Positions 28,258 to 36,293 of a stretch of 60,078 nucleotides of DNA are shown here, piece after piece (within the stretch, counting starts at the first letter, position 1; every line of letters begins with the position of its first letter). The notes below the pieces were generated by a model. That model saw nothing but the letters and a program-made list of their open reading frames with translations. It had not been told where the DNA came from and did not search any database. Made by a program: the position numbers and the translations under genes. The stretch lies in NCBI GenBank assembly GCA_030066795.1, contig JASJAW010000041.1, positions 1 to 60,078 of the forward strand. The letters run 5' to 3'. The DNA comes from Dinoroseobacter sp. GTDB lineage: Bacteria > Pseudomonadota > Alphaproteobacteria > Rhodobacterales > Rhodobacteraceae.

Positions 28258-29014
28258 ACGCGACCCCCTCGGCCCGCTGATCGCAACACTGCACGTCAAC
28301 CAACGCCCGCGCGTTTGGTCTCTGATCGTGACGGTCTTTGGGGACGCCGCCCTCCCACGGGGTGGGGAGTTGCCGCTCAGTCGGTTGCAGGTTTTGTTAG
28401 GGCGTATTGGTATCGAGGCCGGAACGATCCGGACGGCCTTGTCGCGCCTTGGGCGGGACGGTTGGGTGGAACGGAGACGCGACGGTCGCAACAGCGTCTA
28501 TCACCTGTCGGATCACGCCGCGTCGGAAACGCTCGACGCCATGCAGCAGATCTACGCGCCCCCGGTTGAAGTGGATCGGTGGGGACTGCATCTGGGTCAT
28601 GCGCCAAATGGGCCGGCCCTGGCGATTGGGCCTGCTGCATGGCTGGCCCCGGCACGCAAGGGGCAGTCCGCCTTCCTTGCGGCGCCCCCCCTCTCGCCCC
28701 TGCCCCGCGAGGTTTTAAGCCCGGAGCATCAAGACGCCCTCACGCTGCTGGAGCGGGACCTGGCAGTGCTTCCCCCTGCCACGGCCGTTCACTTCAGCCC
28801 ACTTGACGCCGCCGCGGCACGGATTTTGCTGATCCATCGATGGCGCCGGTTCGCATTGAGGTTTCCGCAACCACTGCCCGGGGCGGACGCACGCGCGGGT
28901 GTGGCACATGCCTATCGCGCACTTTGGGACGCCTCGGAGGCGTGGTTCGACAGCGACGCGGACGGGCTCTCGCCACTTCCGCCGCGCAAGGCCCATGATT
29001 TATCGCGCTTCTGA
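28238..29014 (+). CDS. paaX: PaaX-family transcriptional repressor
   Basis: A 258-residue GntR-like regulator of the PaaX family, which represses phenylacetate genes and is released by phenylacetyl-CoA. The N-terminal winged helix is visible as the segment from LSRLQVLLGRIGIE through AGTIRTALSRLGRDGWVERRR (residues about 47-85), a family hallmark; the PaaX central and C-terminal regions follow. The 20-base overlap with paaZ implies co-transcription, so the regulator probably controls its own operon and the divergent paaI-paaK unit. No clear operator was found in the 107-base gap between them. Confidence 0.93.
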   Translation: MNIPKVERDPLGPLIATLHVNQRPRVWSLIVTVFGDAALPRGGELPLSRLQVLLGRIGIEAGTIRTALSRLGRDGWVERRRDGRNSVYHLSDHAASETLDAMQQIYAPPVEVDRWGLHLGHAPNGPALAIGPAAWLAPARKGQSAFLAAPPLSPLPREVLSPEHQDALTLLERDLAVLPPATAVHFSPLDAAAARILLIHRWRRFALRFPQPLPGADARAGVAHAYRALWDASEAWFDSDADGLSPLPPRKAHDLSRF

Positions 29015-29295
29015 AACGGCCCCGGAAACTGAAAAGACGCCCCGCCGGTTGGAGCGGAGCGCCTTAAAGTGATTAACCACCCCCGGGGTGATGTGCTGGG
29101 TGGGGGCTATGAAGAACACCGGCCCCGGGGGATGGAGCATCTCTGCTCCCGATGAGTTCAAGATGAAGGTGCACCGTGGCGGGGACGGGGGCAGTACGCG
29201 GCTATGCAGGGGTGTTTTTGCGGCAATTTCAGGGCATTGTTTCCTGAAACGGCAAAGCCTTGATTTATCCGCCCGATAACCCCAACATTTTGCGT

Positions 29296-29643
29296 ATGGT
29301 TGTCCATACCCCAATTCCATTTTCTCGCCCCGCCCCGCCGCCCGAACAAATCTCTTTCGACCGAAGGGAACTTGGTGTGATCCTCTCGCTCTATGGCCGG
29401 ATGGTGGCCGCGGGGGAGTGGCGGGACTACGGGATTTCCGCCTTGAAGGAAGTGGCGGTTTTCTCGGTCTTCCGGCGAACGGCCGAAAACCCATTGTACC
29501 GGATAGAAAAACGTCCGAAGTTGAAAGGCCGACAAGGCCAATATGCCGTGATCAGCATGGAAGGCCGCGTTCTGAAGCGCGGGCATGATCTGCGCACGGT
29601 CTTGCGCGTGTTGGAGAAGAAGCTGATCCGCGCTGTGGATTAG
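29296..29643 (+). CDS. DUF2794-domain protein
   Basis: A 115-residue protein of the DUF2794 family, found in alphaproteobacteria; function unknown. Visible blocks are FDRRELGVILSLYGRMVAAGEWRDY (as separate short runs), FSVFRRTAENPLYRIEK and the C-terminal LRTVLRVLEKKLI. It is basic and soluble. The ATG at 29296 is preferred to a TTG 36 bases upstream because it starts just before the conserved part. The 281 bases between paaX and this gene contain nothing recognisable except its promoter region. It converges on the NlpC/P60 gene. Confidence 0.88.
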   Translation: MVVHTPIPFSRPAPPPEQISFDRRELGVILSLYGRMVAAGEWRDYGISALKEVAVFSVFRRTAENPLYRIEKRPKLKGRQGQYAVISMEGRVLKRGHDLRTVLRVLEKKLIRAVD

Positions 29644-29651
29644 GGTTTGAG

Positions 29652-30476
29652 CTAGCCCAGACCTTCGACGCGGCGGATCGACGTGACAGCGCCGAACTCT
29701 TTCTGACCAATCCGCGTGCGGGCTTGTGCGAATGGTTCGATCGCGACGGCCATATGGTGGGCATTGGCGTGGATCAGGTCGGTGTCGGTCAGCATTGCGC
29801 CAACATGCCCTTTCCAGAACACCAGATCCCCTTTGCGCGGCGCGTCAACCGCTGTTCCCAGCGCGGTTTCCTGCTGGTCGCTGTCACGCGGGCATGCACG
29901 CCCCGCCAATCGGAAGCCAAGCTGGATGAGCCCTGAGCAATCGATCCCGAGATGGCTGTTGCCGCCCCACAGATACGGCGTCCCGACCAGCGCGAAGAGC
30001 GTGGTCAGGAACGGTTGGGACTGGCCGACCGGGCTCAGATGTTGATGCGGGACAAACCCGTCGCGCGTTTCGGCGAACCCTGCGACCTGTCCGGTAACGG
30101 CGATTTCCGCTCCCATCGACAGCGCCATCCGCGGCGTCGATTTGATGTTGGCCTTGCTGTAGATATGGCTCGCTGGCGCAATGACCCTATGTGACGCTGT
30201 CACCGGTCGCGCCAGTGCGACCTCGGGCACATAGCCAACATATCCATCCCAACTGGACCTTACGAAGGCAATTGGCGCGTCCTCGATGACCGTGACGGTT
30301 TCGCCATGCAAAAGGATCTTGTCGACCCCGCCATCCGGGTTGCGCCAGAGCGGCACTTCGGCCACTTCGACCGTCGCAGGCGCGCCGGGTACGAACACCT
30401 CCGCCTCCACCTGACCCCGCAGGCTTTCGAGCGCAAAGCGACCGTTTGAGGCCAGCAGGCGCCGGTCGGCGATCAT
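29652..30476 (-). CDS. NlpC/P60 cysteine peptidase with SH3-like domains
   Basis: A 274-residue cell-wall peptidase of the dipeptidyl-peptidase VI type that cuts gamma-D-glutamyl-diaminopimelate links in muropeptides. Two SH3-like segments (about residues 30-95 and 98-150) precede the NlpC/P60 domain, where the catalytic cysteine is in GIDCSGLIQ and the histidine in WKGHVGAML. No signal peptide is visible, so it may act on recycled muropeptides in the cytoplasm. Its ATG overlaps the stop of the M17 aminopeptidase gene (ATGA at 30473-30476); the pair would act in sequence on peptides. Confidence 0.93.
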   Translation of the reverse strand: MIADRRLLASNGRFALESLRGQVEAEVFVPGAPATVEVAEVPLWRNPDGGVDKILLHGETVTVIEDAPIAFVRSSWDGYVGYVPEVALARPVTASHRVIAPASHIYSKANIKSTPRMALSMGAEIAVTGQVAGFAETRDGFVPHQHLSPVGQSQPFLTTLFALVGTPYLWGGNSHLGIDCSGLIQLGFRLAGRACPRDSDQQETALGTAVDAPRKGDLVFWKGHVGAMLTDTDLIHANAHHMAVAIEPFAQARTRIGQKEFGAVTSIRRVEGLG

Positions 30477-31864
30477 AGCCCGAGCATCTTGGGCAAGCCT
30501 TCCAGAATTGCGCGGGCGCCTTGCCCGACACCCCCTTTTGGCCGGGCAGGTGCCGCAGTCGGCTGCCAGCCATAGATGTCGAAATGCAGATAGGGCAGAT
30601 CTTTGGTGAACCGTTTCAAAAACAATGCCGCAGTGATGGACCCTGCAAACCCCCCAGACGGTGCATTGTCGAGATCGGCTATGCCGGGCTCGATCATTGC
30701 CTCGTAGGGGGTATGGAACGGCATTTGCCAGACCGGATCGCGAACCACAGTTGCCGCTGCGGCCAAAACCGACGCATGGGCCGGATCCGTGGCGTAGAAC
30801 GGCGCCAGATCGGGGCCCACCGCAACGCGAGCGGCGCCGGTCAGGGTCGCCATGGACACGATCAGGTCCGGATCATCTTCGGAGGCAAGCGACAGCGCGT
30901 CAGCCAGCACCAATCGCCCTTCGGCATCGGTGTTGTTGATCTCGACCGTCAGCCCGTTGCGCGCGGTCAGGATATCGCCCGGACGGAAGGACGATCCACT
31001 GACCGCATTCTCGACCGCCGGGATCAACACACGCAGCTGCACGGGCAAACCTGTCGAAACGATCATGCGCGCCAGCCCCAAAACCGTTGCGGCGCCGCCC
31101 ATGTCCTTCTTCATCAAGCCCATCGACCCACCGGGTTTCAGGTTCAGCCCGCCTGTATCAAAGCAAACCCCCTTGCCCACCAGCGTCAGCCGCGGGCCGC
31201 TGCCCGGCCAGCGCAGGTCGATCAGGCGCGGACGCCGGGGCGAGGCGCGGCCGACCGTATGGATGAGCGGCAGATTTTCGGACAGAAGATCCTCATCCCG
31301 CGTCACGTGGCAGGTTGCGCCGGTGTCATCCGCCAGCGTTTGTGCCACCGTTTCCAACTCCTCGGGACCCATGTCGTTGGCAGGCGTATTGATCAGATCT
31401 CGCGTCAGCGCCTCCCCGGCGGCAATCGCCTCGATCCGGGCTGCGTCAAGGCGCGGGTCCGCCACAAGGCGCGCAAGGTCCTTTGCCTTGCCCGCATAGC
31501 GCTGAAACGTGTAGCCCGACAAAAGCCATCCAAGGCTTTCTTCGGCCAAAGCATCAGCCTCCTCAAGACCTGAAAGCGAATAGACCCCCGCCGGAAGCTT
31601 GCCCGCGACAGCGGCCAGAGCGAAGCGTTTGCGGGCACGGGCATCCGACGTGCCGTATCCCGCCAGAACGGCCTCGGTTACACCGTCCGGACCTGGCAGC
31701 AAGAGCGATTGCCCAAGCTTTGCAGCAAAGCCTTGCATCTTAATCAAAGTCCGCCACGCGGCTGGCGCGGTGTCTAACCATGCCTCAAGCGCGTCCTCCG
31801 CCAGTACGTGGACCGGAATCGCGTCAGCTGTGGACGCGGCGAAGGTAAGGGCAGTCGAGGACAT
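30473..31864 (-). CDS. M17-family leucyl aminopeptidase
   Basis: A 463-residue cytosolic aminopeptidase with two metal ions. The N-terminal domain is followed by the catalytic domain with GKGVCFDTGGLNLKPGG, the M17 signature NTDAEGRLVLADAL and ATLTGAARVAVG. The start at 31862-31864 has GGAG five bases upstream; an ATG at 31891 is less likely. It closely resembles the alphaproteobacterial variant usually found beside an NlpC/P60 gene, as here. Besides amino acid recovery, it may degrade L-Ala-gamma-D-Glu-type or other muropeptide fragments; that is inference. Confidence 0.94.
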   Translation of the reverse strand: MSSTALTFAASTADAIPVHVLAEDALEAWLDTAPAAWRTLIKMQGFAAKLGQSLLLPGPDGVTEAVLAGYGTSDARARKRFALAAVAGKLPAGVYSLSGLEEADALAEESLGWLLSGYTFQRYAGKAKDLARLVADPRLDAARIEAIAAGEALTRDLINTPANDMGPEELETVAQTLADDTGATCHVTRDEDLLSENLPLIHTVGRASPRRPRLIDLRWPGSGPRLTLVGKGVCFDTGGLNLKPGGSMGLMKKDMGGAATVLGLARMIVSTGLPVQLRVLIPAVENAVSGSSFRPGDILTARNGLTVEINNTDAEGRLVLADALSLASEDDPDLIVSMATLTGAARVAVGPDLAPFYATDPAHASVLAAAATVVRDPVWQMPFHTPYEAMIEPGIADLDNAPSGGFAGSITAALFLKRFTKDLPYLHFDIYGWQPTAAPARPKGGVGQGARAILEGLPKMLGL

Positions 31865-31938
31865 GGCAGCTCCGGCTCTGGAATGCTCCACAATTTACGG
31901 GAAGCTTGATCGCCCGCAAGGCCCGGTACGTTCCGCAG

Positions 31939-32361
31939 CTAGCCTGATAGTCCTTGCATACCCCAATTGGCAGGCCCGGGAACCGCACAGATCCGGCTCA
32001 GACGAGCCACAAGCGCCGGAATATCATTTGCTCTCTGGGCGGTGGCACACGCAATCGTTGCGTCTGCCGCCAACTGACAGGATACGAAACCGATAGAGCC
32101 TGAAAGCGCAGAAACTTCTGTCGCAAGATCAATAAGACCGCGCCAGGTTCCCTTTGCATACTCGCCTGACATCTGGTCGACCCGACCGCGAATATCATCC
32201 AGCGTCGCCGACACGGTTTGTTGTGCGCCGAGTTCGCCGAGATCTACGAACAACTCCACCACGCGATCCTGATCGAGCACGATCGGTTCGCTCGGTTGGA
32301 GAACGTATACGTGATCCCGCCCGCACGTGTACCACTGCTGCGCAGCTTTTGCCTGTCGCAT
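31939..32361 (-). CDS. Hypothetical protein (140 aa)
   Basis: Unrecognised soluble protein of 140 residues. The first 45 residues contain WYTCGRDHVYVLQPSEP and a stretch rich in aspartate and valine (LDQDRVVELFVDLGE). The remainder looks mostly helical (SALSGSIGFVSCQLAADATIAC). It carries three cysteines. GAGGG lies five bases before the ATG. Codon use fits the genome, and the opposite frames do not. It stands alone, 74 bases upstream of the aminopeptidase gene in the same direction. The 247 bases on its other side hold only the sbtA promoter region. Confidence 0.75.
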   Translation of the reverse strand: MRQAKAAQQWYTCGRDHVYVLQPSEPIVLDQDRVVELFVDLGELGAQQTVSATLDDIRGRVDQMSGEYAKGTWRGLIDLATEVSALSGSIGFVSCQLAADATIACATAQRANDIPALVARLSRICAVPGPANWGMQGLSG

Positions 32362-32608
32362 TGCACCCTCATCTCAACTTTACCCACGAGTCTCATCGTG
32401 AAGTAGCAACCTGAACACCGCGTTTCCTGATAAGGTTTTTATGCAACGGATTTTTGGCAAACCGTCCCTATCTACACCTTTGGAACAAGCAGGTTTTGCA
32501 GCGTAGGCGAGAAGACAGAGTTTTTTACTCCGCTCGGCAAGGCCAGCGCTGGCCAAGGTCCTGTGACATCCCTATACCCATCGGGAATTTCTGACAGGAG
32601 TTCCGTGA

Positions 32609-33589
32609 ATGGACGGCATTCTGGCGCTTGCGGCAGCGAACCTTGGCTCGCCGATCATCCTGAGCTTCGCCCTCGGGCTTGCAGCCTCGCTGGCCCGATC
32701 CGAGCTGACGGTGCCTGAAGCTGTCGCAAAGGGCATGTCAATCTACCTGCTCTTTGCCATCGGTTTCAAAGGCGGGGCGGCAGTTGCGGCCAACGGTCTT
32801 GACGCTGCCTTGATCGGCGCGCTTCTTGCAGGCGCAGTACTGTCTTTCGCGATCCCCTTTGTCGCATTTGGCCTGCTCAGGGTGATGACCAAGCTCAGCA
32901 CGCTGGATGCGGCTGCGGTCGCTGCGCACTATGGCTCGATCTCCATTGTTACATTCGTTGCCGCCACCTCAGTTCTCAATTCACAGGGCATTGCATCCGA
33001 GGGATACATGGTCGCTGTCGCTGCGGTCATGGAAGCGCCTGCAATCGTGGCGGCGCTTTTCCTTGTCAGCCGCACCACAGGCGGATCCGGTCGCATGGAT
33101 GCGGAGCTTTGGCGCGAGATCCTGCTCAACGGCTCCATTGTGCTTCTGGTGGGCTCTTTTGCAATCGGATGGATCACCGGGGAGGATGGCCTTGCACAGA
33201 TCTCCAGTTTCATCATCTCGCCGTTTCAGGGCGTACTCTGCCTGTTCCTGCTGGACATGGGACTGGTCGCAGGTCGTGGACTACGGCAAGCCCGCGGCGT
33301 GATGACTGCGCCTGTGTTCATGTTCGGACTTCTGATGCCACTGCTCGGGGGCAGTTTCGGACTGGTGACGGGGCTGCTTCTGGGCCTGTCGACAGGCGGC
33401 GTGGTACTGATGACAACGCTTGCGGCGTCCGCGTCCTATATCGCCGTCCCGGCTGCTATGCGCGTGGCTTTGCCCGAGGCGAACCCGTCCATTTATCTGA
33501 CTCTGTCGCTTGGGGTCACATTCCCTTTCAACCTGACGCTCGGCATTCCGATCTATGTTGCCGTGGCGTCCGCCCTGACCGGAGGCTGA
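32609..33589 (+). CDS. sbtA: SbtA-type sodium-dependent bicarbonate transporter
   Basis: A 326-residue membrane protein with about ten helices and the internal two-fold repeat of the SbtA (DUF897) family. Diagnostic segments are YLLFAIGFKGGAAVA in the first half and PFQGVLCLFLLDMGLVAGRG in the second. SbtA proteins were first known from cyanobacteria, where they import HCO3- with Na+. AGGAG stands eight bases before the ATG. The next gene, four bases on, encodes a PII-like protein of the SbtB type, which supports the assignment over other permeases. Whether bicarbonate is the substrate here is untested. Confidence 0.92.
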   Translation: MDGILALAAANLGSPIILSFALGLAASLARSELTVPEAVAKGMSIYLLFAIGFKGGAAVAANGLDAALIGALLAGAVLSFAIPFVAFGLLRVMTKLSTLDAAAVAAHYGSISIVTFVAATSVLNSQGIASEGYMVAVAAVMEAPAIVAALFLVSRTTGGSGRMDAELWREILLNGSIVLLVGSFAIGWITGEDGLAQISSFIISPFQGVLCLFLLDMGLVAGRGLRQARGVMTAPVFMFGLLMPLLGGSFGLVTGLLLGLSTGGVVLMTTLAASASYIAVPAAMRVALPEANPSIYLTLSLGVTFPFNLTLGIPIYVAVASALTGG

Positions 33590-33593
33590 ATCT

Positions 33594-33905
33594 ATGGAAA
33601 CGCACAAGGCCAAGCGTGTGGCCATCATCATTGAAGCCCCGATGGAACGTCGCCTGAGCGATGCTTTAATCAGCGCAGGCGTGACGGGGTTTTCAATCCT
33701 GCCAGTCTTGGGCGGATCCGGGCGTTCCGGAAAGTGGAGCCGCGAGGGTCAGGTTAGCCGTGCAGGCGGAATGGTCCAGGTCGTTTGCATCATCCGCCCG
33801 GAGCGGCTGGACGCGCTTCTGGACGCTGCGTTCAAGGTCGTTGAAAACCACATCGGCGTGGTTACGATCGGGGACTGCGAAGTGTTGCGTGCGGAACGGT
33901 TCTGA
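33594..33905 (+). CDS. SbtB-type PII-like regulator of SbtA
   Basis: A 103-residue protein with the small PII ferredoxin-like fold: a first strand VAIIIEAPMERRLSDALISAG, then a glycine-rich T-loop region (LGGSGRSGKWSREGQV) and a strand/helix pair IRPERLDALLDAAFKVVENHIG. SbtB proteins bind adenyl nucleotides and gate SbtA. It lacks the uridylylated tyrosine context of GlnB. The ribosome-binding site GGAGG overlaps the end of sbtA, so the pair is coupled. Assignment rests on length, fold pattern and position. Confidence 0.85.
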   Translation: METHKAKRVAIIIEAPMERRLSDALISAGVTGFSILPVLGGSGRSGKWSREGQVSRAGGMVQVVCIIRPERLDALLDAAFKVVENHIGVVTIGDCEVLRAERF

Positions 33906-33921
33906 CACGCTATCCTGCGCG

Positions 33922-33944
33922 GGGCCGGTCGCGGAGACCGGCCC
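33922..33944. terminator. Bidirectional hairpin between sbtB-like gene and asd
   Basis: Nine-base perfect stem GGGCCGGTC / GACCGGCCC with a five-base loop, in the 53-base gap between two converging genes. There is no T run on either side, so termination would depend on the stem or on Rho. Confidence 0.5.
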
Positions 33945-33958
33945 TCTGAGCCAAACAC

Positions 33959-34981
33959 TCAGGCCTTTTTCAGTACCCGGTTTCCAAGCGTCTCGGCAAT
34001 CTGCACCGCGTTCAGCGCCGCGCCTTTGCGCAGGTTATCGGACACGCACCACAGGTTGATCCCATTATCAATCGTGCTGTCCTGACGGATCCGACTGATG
34101 AAAGTCGCGAAATCTCCGACACATTCGATCGGCGTGGTGTAGCCTCCATCTTCGCGCTTATCGACGACCATAATACCCGGAGCTTCCCGCAGGATGTCGC
34201 GGACCTCATCCTCGTCGATGAAGTCTTCGAACTCGATGTTGATCGACTCCGAGTGTCCTACAAAAACCGGAACGCGCACGCAGGTTGCCGTCACCTTGAT
34301 CGACGGATCGACAATCTTCTTGGTCTCGGCGACCATTTTCCACTCTTCCTTGGTGGACCCGTCTTCCATGAACACGTCGATATGCGGAATCACGTTGAAC
34401 GCGATCTGCTTCTGAAACTTGTTCACTTTCAGATCATCGGTCGGGTTGTAGACAGCCTTGGTCTGGTCCCAAAGCTCATCCATCCCTTCTTTCCCCGCGC
34501 CCGAAACAGACTGATAGGTCGAAACAACGACGCGCTTGATCTTGGCGCGGTCATGCAGCGGCTTGAGCGCCACGACCATCTGCGCGGTCGAGCAGTTCGG
34601 GTTCGCGATGATGTTCTTCTTGGCGTATTGCTCGACAGCGTCCGGGTTCACTTCCGGCACGACCAGAGGAATCTCCGGGTCGTAGCGGTAGAGCGAGGAG
34701 TTATCGATCACCACGCAGCCTGCTTTCGCGGCCTTGGGCGCGTACTGCTTGGTCGCGGTCGAGCCAATGGCAAAGAGCGCCATGTCCCAACCGGTGAAGT
34801 CGAAGGTATCCAGATCCTGGGTTTTGAGAGTTGTGTCGCCAAAGCTCACCTCGGTGCCCAGCGAGCGACGGCTCGCCAGAGCGGCGATTTCATCGACGGG
34901 GAACTGGCGTTCAGCCAGGATGTTCAGCATTTCGCGGCCCACATTGCCCGTGGCGCCGGCGACGACGACTCTGTAGCCCAT
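33959..34981 (-). CDS. asd: Aspartate-semialdehyde dehydrogenase
   Basis: Reduces aspartyl phosphate to the semialdehyde with NADPH, feeding lysine, diaminopimelate, threonine and methionine synthesis. At 340 residues it has the family length. The N-terminal nucleotide fold is VVAGATGNVGREML; the catalytic cysteine is in NPNCSTAQMV near residue 132, and the catalytic histidine lies in the later VFVGHSESINIEF block. It is some 20 kb from dapD/dapE and appears monocistronic. Confidence 0.97.
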   Translation of the reverse strand: MGYRVVVAGATGNVGREMLNILAERQFPVDEIAALASRRSLGTEVSFGDTTLKTQDLDTFDFTGWDMALFAIGSTATKQYAPKAAKAGCVVIDNSSLYRYDPEIPLVVPEVNPDAVEQYAKKNIIANPNCSTAQMVVALKPLHDRAKIKRVVVSTYQSVSGAGKEGMDELWDQTKAVYNPTDDLKVNKFQKQIAFNVIPHIDVFMEDGSTKEEWKMVAETKKIVDPSIKVTATCVRVPVFVGHSESINIEFEDFIDEDEVRDILREAPGIMVVDKREDGGYTTPIECVGDFATFISRIRQDSTIDNGINLWCVSDNLRKGAALNAVQIAETLGNRVLKKA

Positions 34982-35060
34982 TTTCGGGTCTCCTCAGGAT
35001 TAACGGAGCGGTCCATAACGCAAGGCGCGCGCCGTGGAAAGAGGCGCTGCGTCGCGGCGG

Positions 35061-36113
35061 TCAGGTGTCACCCAAGAGTCTCTCGTAGACCTCGATGATC
35101 CGCGCCGCTTCCCCCTCGATCCGGAAGTTGTCGACAACATGGGCGCGGCAGGCCGGGCGCGCCGCCGCCAAGCGTTCGGGATCTTCAAGCCAGCGCGCCA
35201 TGGCCTCTGCCAACGCCCCCACGTCACCAATCGGCAAAATCTCTCCGGTGACGCCGGGCGCAATGATCTCGTTGAATGCGCCGGCGGGCGTTGCGAGTAC
35301 AGGAACGCCGCTGGCCATGGATTCAAGCGGCGTCAGGCCAAACCCCTCCCACCTCTGCGGAGCGATATAAAGATCGAGCGCGCGGTAGTGGGTCACAACC
35401 TGCTCCCACGCGACTTCGCCTTTGAAGTGGACCCGGTCCGACAGACCTGCTTCAGCCAACTTCGCTTTCAAATCGTCCAGAAAGGCTTGCTCCTTTGGCA
35501 CTGCCCGCCCAAGGATCACAGCTTCCGCCGCGGGATGCGTTGGCAACAGACCGCACAATGCATCGACCAAAACATCGGTGCCTTTCTGGTGGCGAATACG
35601 ACCGAAACATCCAATGAGTGGGCCGGGCCCGAACCCCAGTTCCGCCTTGAGCGCGCGTTGGTCCTGCGCAGGCGCAAAGACCTCGGTGTCGACCCCATGC
35701 ATAATCACGGTGGATGGATGTTCGAGATAGGACGCGGCCTTGCCCGTGGTCGCGATCAACCCGTCCATGCGCGCAATCAGGGACTTGGTGAACCCGGTGT
35801 GCTCTCGCTGTGCAGCCGAAGTGAAAAGAAGCTTCAGTTTGCGGCGGAACAGGCTGCGCAGAATGAGCCCCAGCGCCATCTCGGTATTCCGTCTGGCATG
35901 CCAGACCCGCCATCGGTTGCGGGGAAGCGTGAAACACCGCGCCAACGGAATATAGGGTACATCTTGCGGCAGACCCGGACCTGTTGCGCGAATGGGAAAG
36001 GTCTGCGCTTGCAAGGGCACAAGTCGGACAATCGTGGAGGTCACCCCAGACAGGCGGCGCTTGAGATTGGGCGCAATCGCCTTTACCTCACTGATGGGCA
36101 ATGGATCATTCAT
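35061..36113 (-). CDS. GT4 glycosyltransferase, LPS-core type
   Basis: A 350-residue glycosyltransferase of family GT4 (GT-B fold). The C-terminal Rossmann half shows GCFGRIRHQKGTDVLVDAL and the donor-site block PQRWEGFGLTPLESMASG (E-x7-E). The N-terminal part (IAPNLKRRLSGVTSTIVRLVPLQ) resembles LpsB/LpcC-type enzymes that add mannose or a related sugar to the inner core of rhizobial LPS. That substrate is inference. The protein is cytoplasmic or membrane-associated. It is divergent from the Anbu operon, with a 180-base gap holding both promoters. Confidence 0.9.
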   Translation of the reverse strand: MNDPLPISEVKAIAPNLKRRLSGVTSTIVRLVPLQAQTFPIRATGPGLPQDVPYIPLARCFTLPRNRWRVWHARRNTEMALGLILRSLFRRKLKLLFTSAAQREHTGFTKSLIARMDGLIATTGKAASYLEHPSTVIMHGVDTEVFAPAQDQRALKAELGFGPGPLIGCFGRIRHQKGTDVLVDALCGLLPTHPAAEAVILGRAVPKEQAFLDDLKAKLAEAGLSDRVHFKGEVAWEQVVTHYRALDLYIAPQRWEGFGLTPLESMASGVPVLATPAGAFNEIIAPGVTGEILPIGDVGALAEAMARWLEDPERLAAARPACRAHVVDNFRIEGEAARIIEVYERLLGDT

Positions 36114-36293
36114 GGCATGTGCCTAAGCCATTGAGGGATAGCGCGCAATTTCGTTTCCCACACGACCTCCCGACAGCGCGCGTTTTTTAGGCAAGGCGCT
36201 AAATCTTTAGGCGCGCCTGTCTGGCCTCGAGTCCCCTTCGGACCGGGCACGACAGACGGTTGCAGTCTCTTCAAAAGCCGTTAGCGTCGGAGC

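Noticed and set aside
36114..36293. Attempt to find a defined promoter for the Anbu operon
   Set aside because: No convincing -35/-10 pair or known operator could be picked by eye in this divergent gap.
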